Below are positions 5,656 to 6,307 of a DNA stretch of 6,307 bases, piece after piece. This stretch comes from an uncultured beta proteobacterium (GTDB lineage Bacteria > Pseudomonadota > Gammaproteobacteria > Burkholderiales > Burkholderiaceae_B). A program made the position numbers and the translations under genes. The stretch spans positions 1 through 6,307 of the forward strand of contig CAIYWO010000335.1 in NCBI GenBank assembly GCA_903929925.1. The letters run 5' to 3'. How positions within the stretch are numbered: position 1 is the first letter of the stretch; every line of letters starts with the position of its first letter. The notes below the pieces were generated by a model. It was not told the origin of the DNA. It saw only the letters and a list, made by a program, of their open reading frames with translations, and searched no databases.

Positions 5656-6307
5656 CTAGTCCGCGTCGTTGCCGGAACGCGGCATGCGGTTCCAATCGAG
5701 TTTGCGGCGCAGAGTAGAAAAGAAGTTGTAGCCGGCTGGGTGTAAAAAGCGAATCGTATGTTCTGCACGTTGCACGACAATACGATCGCCTGGCACTAAG
5801 TCAGACCAAGTCTGCATATCAAAATGCACGCTTGCACCCGCTTCGACACGCCCCATCGCTGTGAGCGTCATATTCAGCACGCCGTCGGCTGGGATCACGA
5901 TCGGACGATTCGATAAGGTCTGGGGAGCAACAGGAACGAGCACCATGGCGCTAATTTCTGGATGCAAAATCGGACCGGCAGACGATAAGGCGTAGGCGGT
6001 TGATCCCGTTGGCGTGGCAACAATCAATCCGTCTGCCCGCTGGGTGTACATATAAGTGCCGTCGATCTCGACCCGCACCTCAATCATTCCCCCACGACCA
6101 GCACGGTTAAGTACAACGTCATTCAGTGCGGTAGCGGTGTACATCTGTGTGTCGCCGCGCCAAACAGTGGCGCTCAAGAGCATGCGCTTTTCAGTTTCGT
6201 AGCGGCCTTGTAAAAGATCCGTGAGTGCGACCTGAGCCGCCTCGACTGGAATGTCCGTGATGAATCCGAGTCGCCCGTGGTTGATTCCGACGACCGGCAC
6301 ATCGAAC
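5656..6307 (-). CDS. nadK: NAD kinase, 5' partial
   Basis: NAD kinase (older name PpnK) phosphorylates NAD to NADP using ATP or polyphosphate and is the source of cellular NADP(H). 216 residues are visible on the minus strand, ending at TAG (5658-5656). The frame continues through the window edge: FDVPVVGINHGRLGF at visible residues 1-15 corresponds to the region near residue 90 of E. coli NadK, so the GTG at 6300 is an internal valine. About 85-95 N-terminal residues, including the GGDG motif, are outside the window. Visible motifs are GINHGRLGFITD (7-18), ALND with the conserved Asn-Asp (60-63), DGLIVATPTGSTAYALS (92-108), the core of the nucleotide site, and RPIVIPADG (about 142-150). The C-terminal LRRKLDWNR segment is usual in beta-proteobacteria. 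It lies directly upstream of recN, most likely in the same operon. Confidence 0.96.
   Translation of the reverse strand, partial: FDVPVVGINHGRLGFITDIPVEAAQVALTDLLQGRYETEKRMLLSATVWRGDTQMYTATALNDVVLNRAGRGGMIEVRVEIDGTYMYTQRADGLIVATPTGSTAYALSSAGPILHPEISAMVLVPVAPQTLSNRPIVIPADGVLNMTLTAMGRVEAGASVHFDMQTWSDLVPGDRIVVQRAEHTIRFLHPAGYNFFSTLRRKLDWNRMPRSGNDAD

Noticed and set aside
5651..5695. A 15-residue N-terminal extension of RecN from 5695
   Set aside because: It overlaps the nadK coding end, and RecN proteins begin at MLRALQIRDF (5650).
5656..6300. GTG at 6300 as the nadK start
   Set aside because: FDVPVVGINHGRLGF matches the middle of NAD kinases; the residues before it continue in frame to the edge, and the GGDG motif must lie outside.
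1..6307. A CRISPR array, insertion sequence, toxin-antitoxin pair, riboswitch or defence system
   Set aside because: No spaced direct repeats, transposase motifs, terminal inverted repeats or unexplained stretch long enough to hold such a system; the genes and short control regions account for nearly every base.

Overview
The window is a housekeeping stretch of a betaproteobacterial chromosome, most likely Burkholderiales and probably close to the Alcaligenaceae (Bordetella/Achromobacter-like). Three things point there: a Bug/TctC-type solute receptor (a family greatly expanded in these bacteria), the gene block dapB-bamE(omlA)-fur-recN-nadK familiar from this order, and Fur and DapB sequences of clear beta-proteobacterial type. 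This placement is inference from recognised protein families; no search was run.

Layout from left to right. Positions 1-723 (+) hold the C-terminal three quarters of a Bug-family periplasmic receptor. A strong hairpin at 743-770 reads as a terminator in both directions and separates it from a convergent tRNA-Gly(GCC) gene at 780-855 (-). The likely tRNA promoter (TTGACA / TGCTATAGT on the minus strand) lies at 922-952 and overlaps the start codon of murB (946-2049, +), which has no Shine-Dalgarno. murB converges on dapB (2089-2880, -), preceded on the same strand by bamE (2913-3500, -). An 84-bp divergent intergenic region separates bamE from fur (3585-4004, +). fur and recN (4001-5650, -) converge with a 4-bp overlap of their stop codons. 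recN follows nadK (5656-6307, -, 5' end outside the window) after only 5 bp.

Functionally this is core metabolism and envelope biology. MurB and DapB supply the peptidoglycan pathway (UDP-MurNAc, and the diaminopimelate/lysine branch). BamE belongs to the outer-membrane protein assembly machine. Fur controls iron homeostasis, RecN acts in double-strand break repair, and NadK makes the NADP needed by MurB and by many reductases. Coding density is very high, with three of four gene-gene junctions after murB shorter than 40 bp.

I found no mobile element, CRISPR array, toxin-antitoxin pair, defence gene or other sign of an undescribed system. The points worth a second look are mostly about start sites and shared control regions: the tRNA promoter overlapping the murB start, the non-ATG starts of both fur (TTG) and bamE (GTG), the long C-terminal tail on BamE, and the very tight gene junctions.
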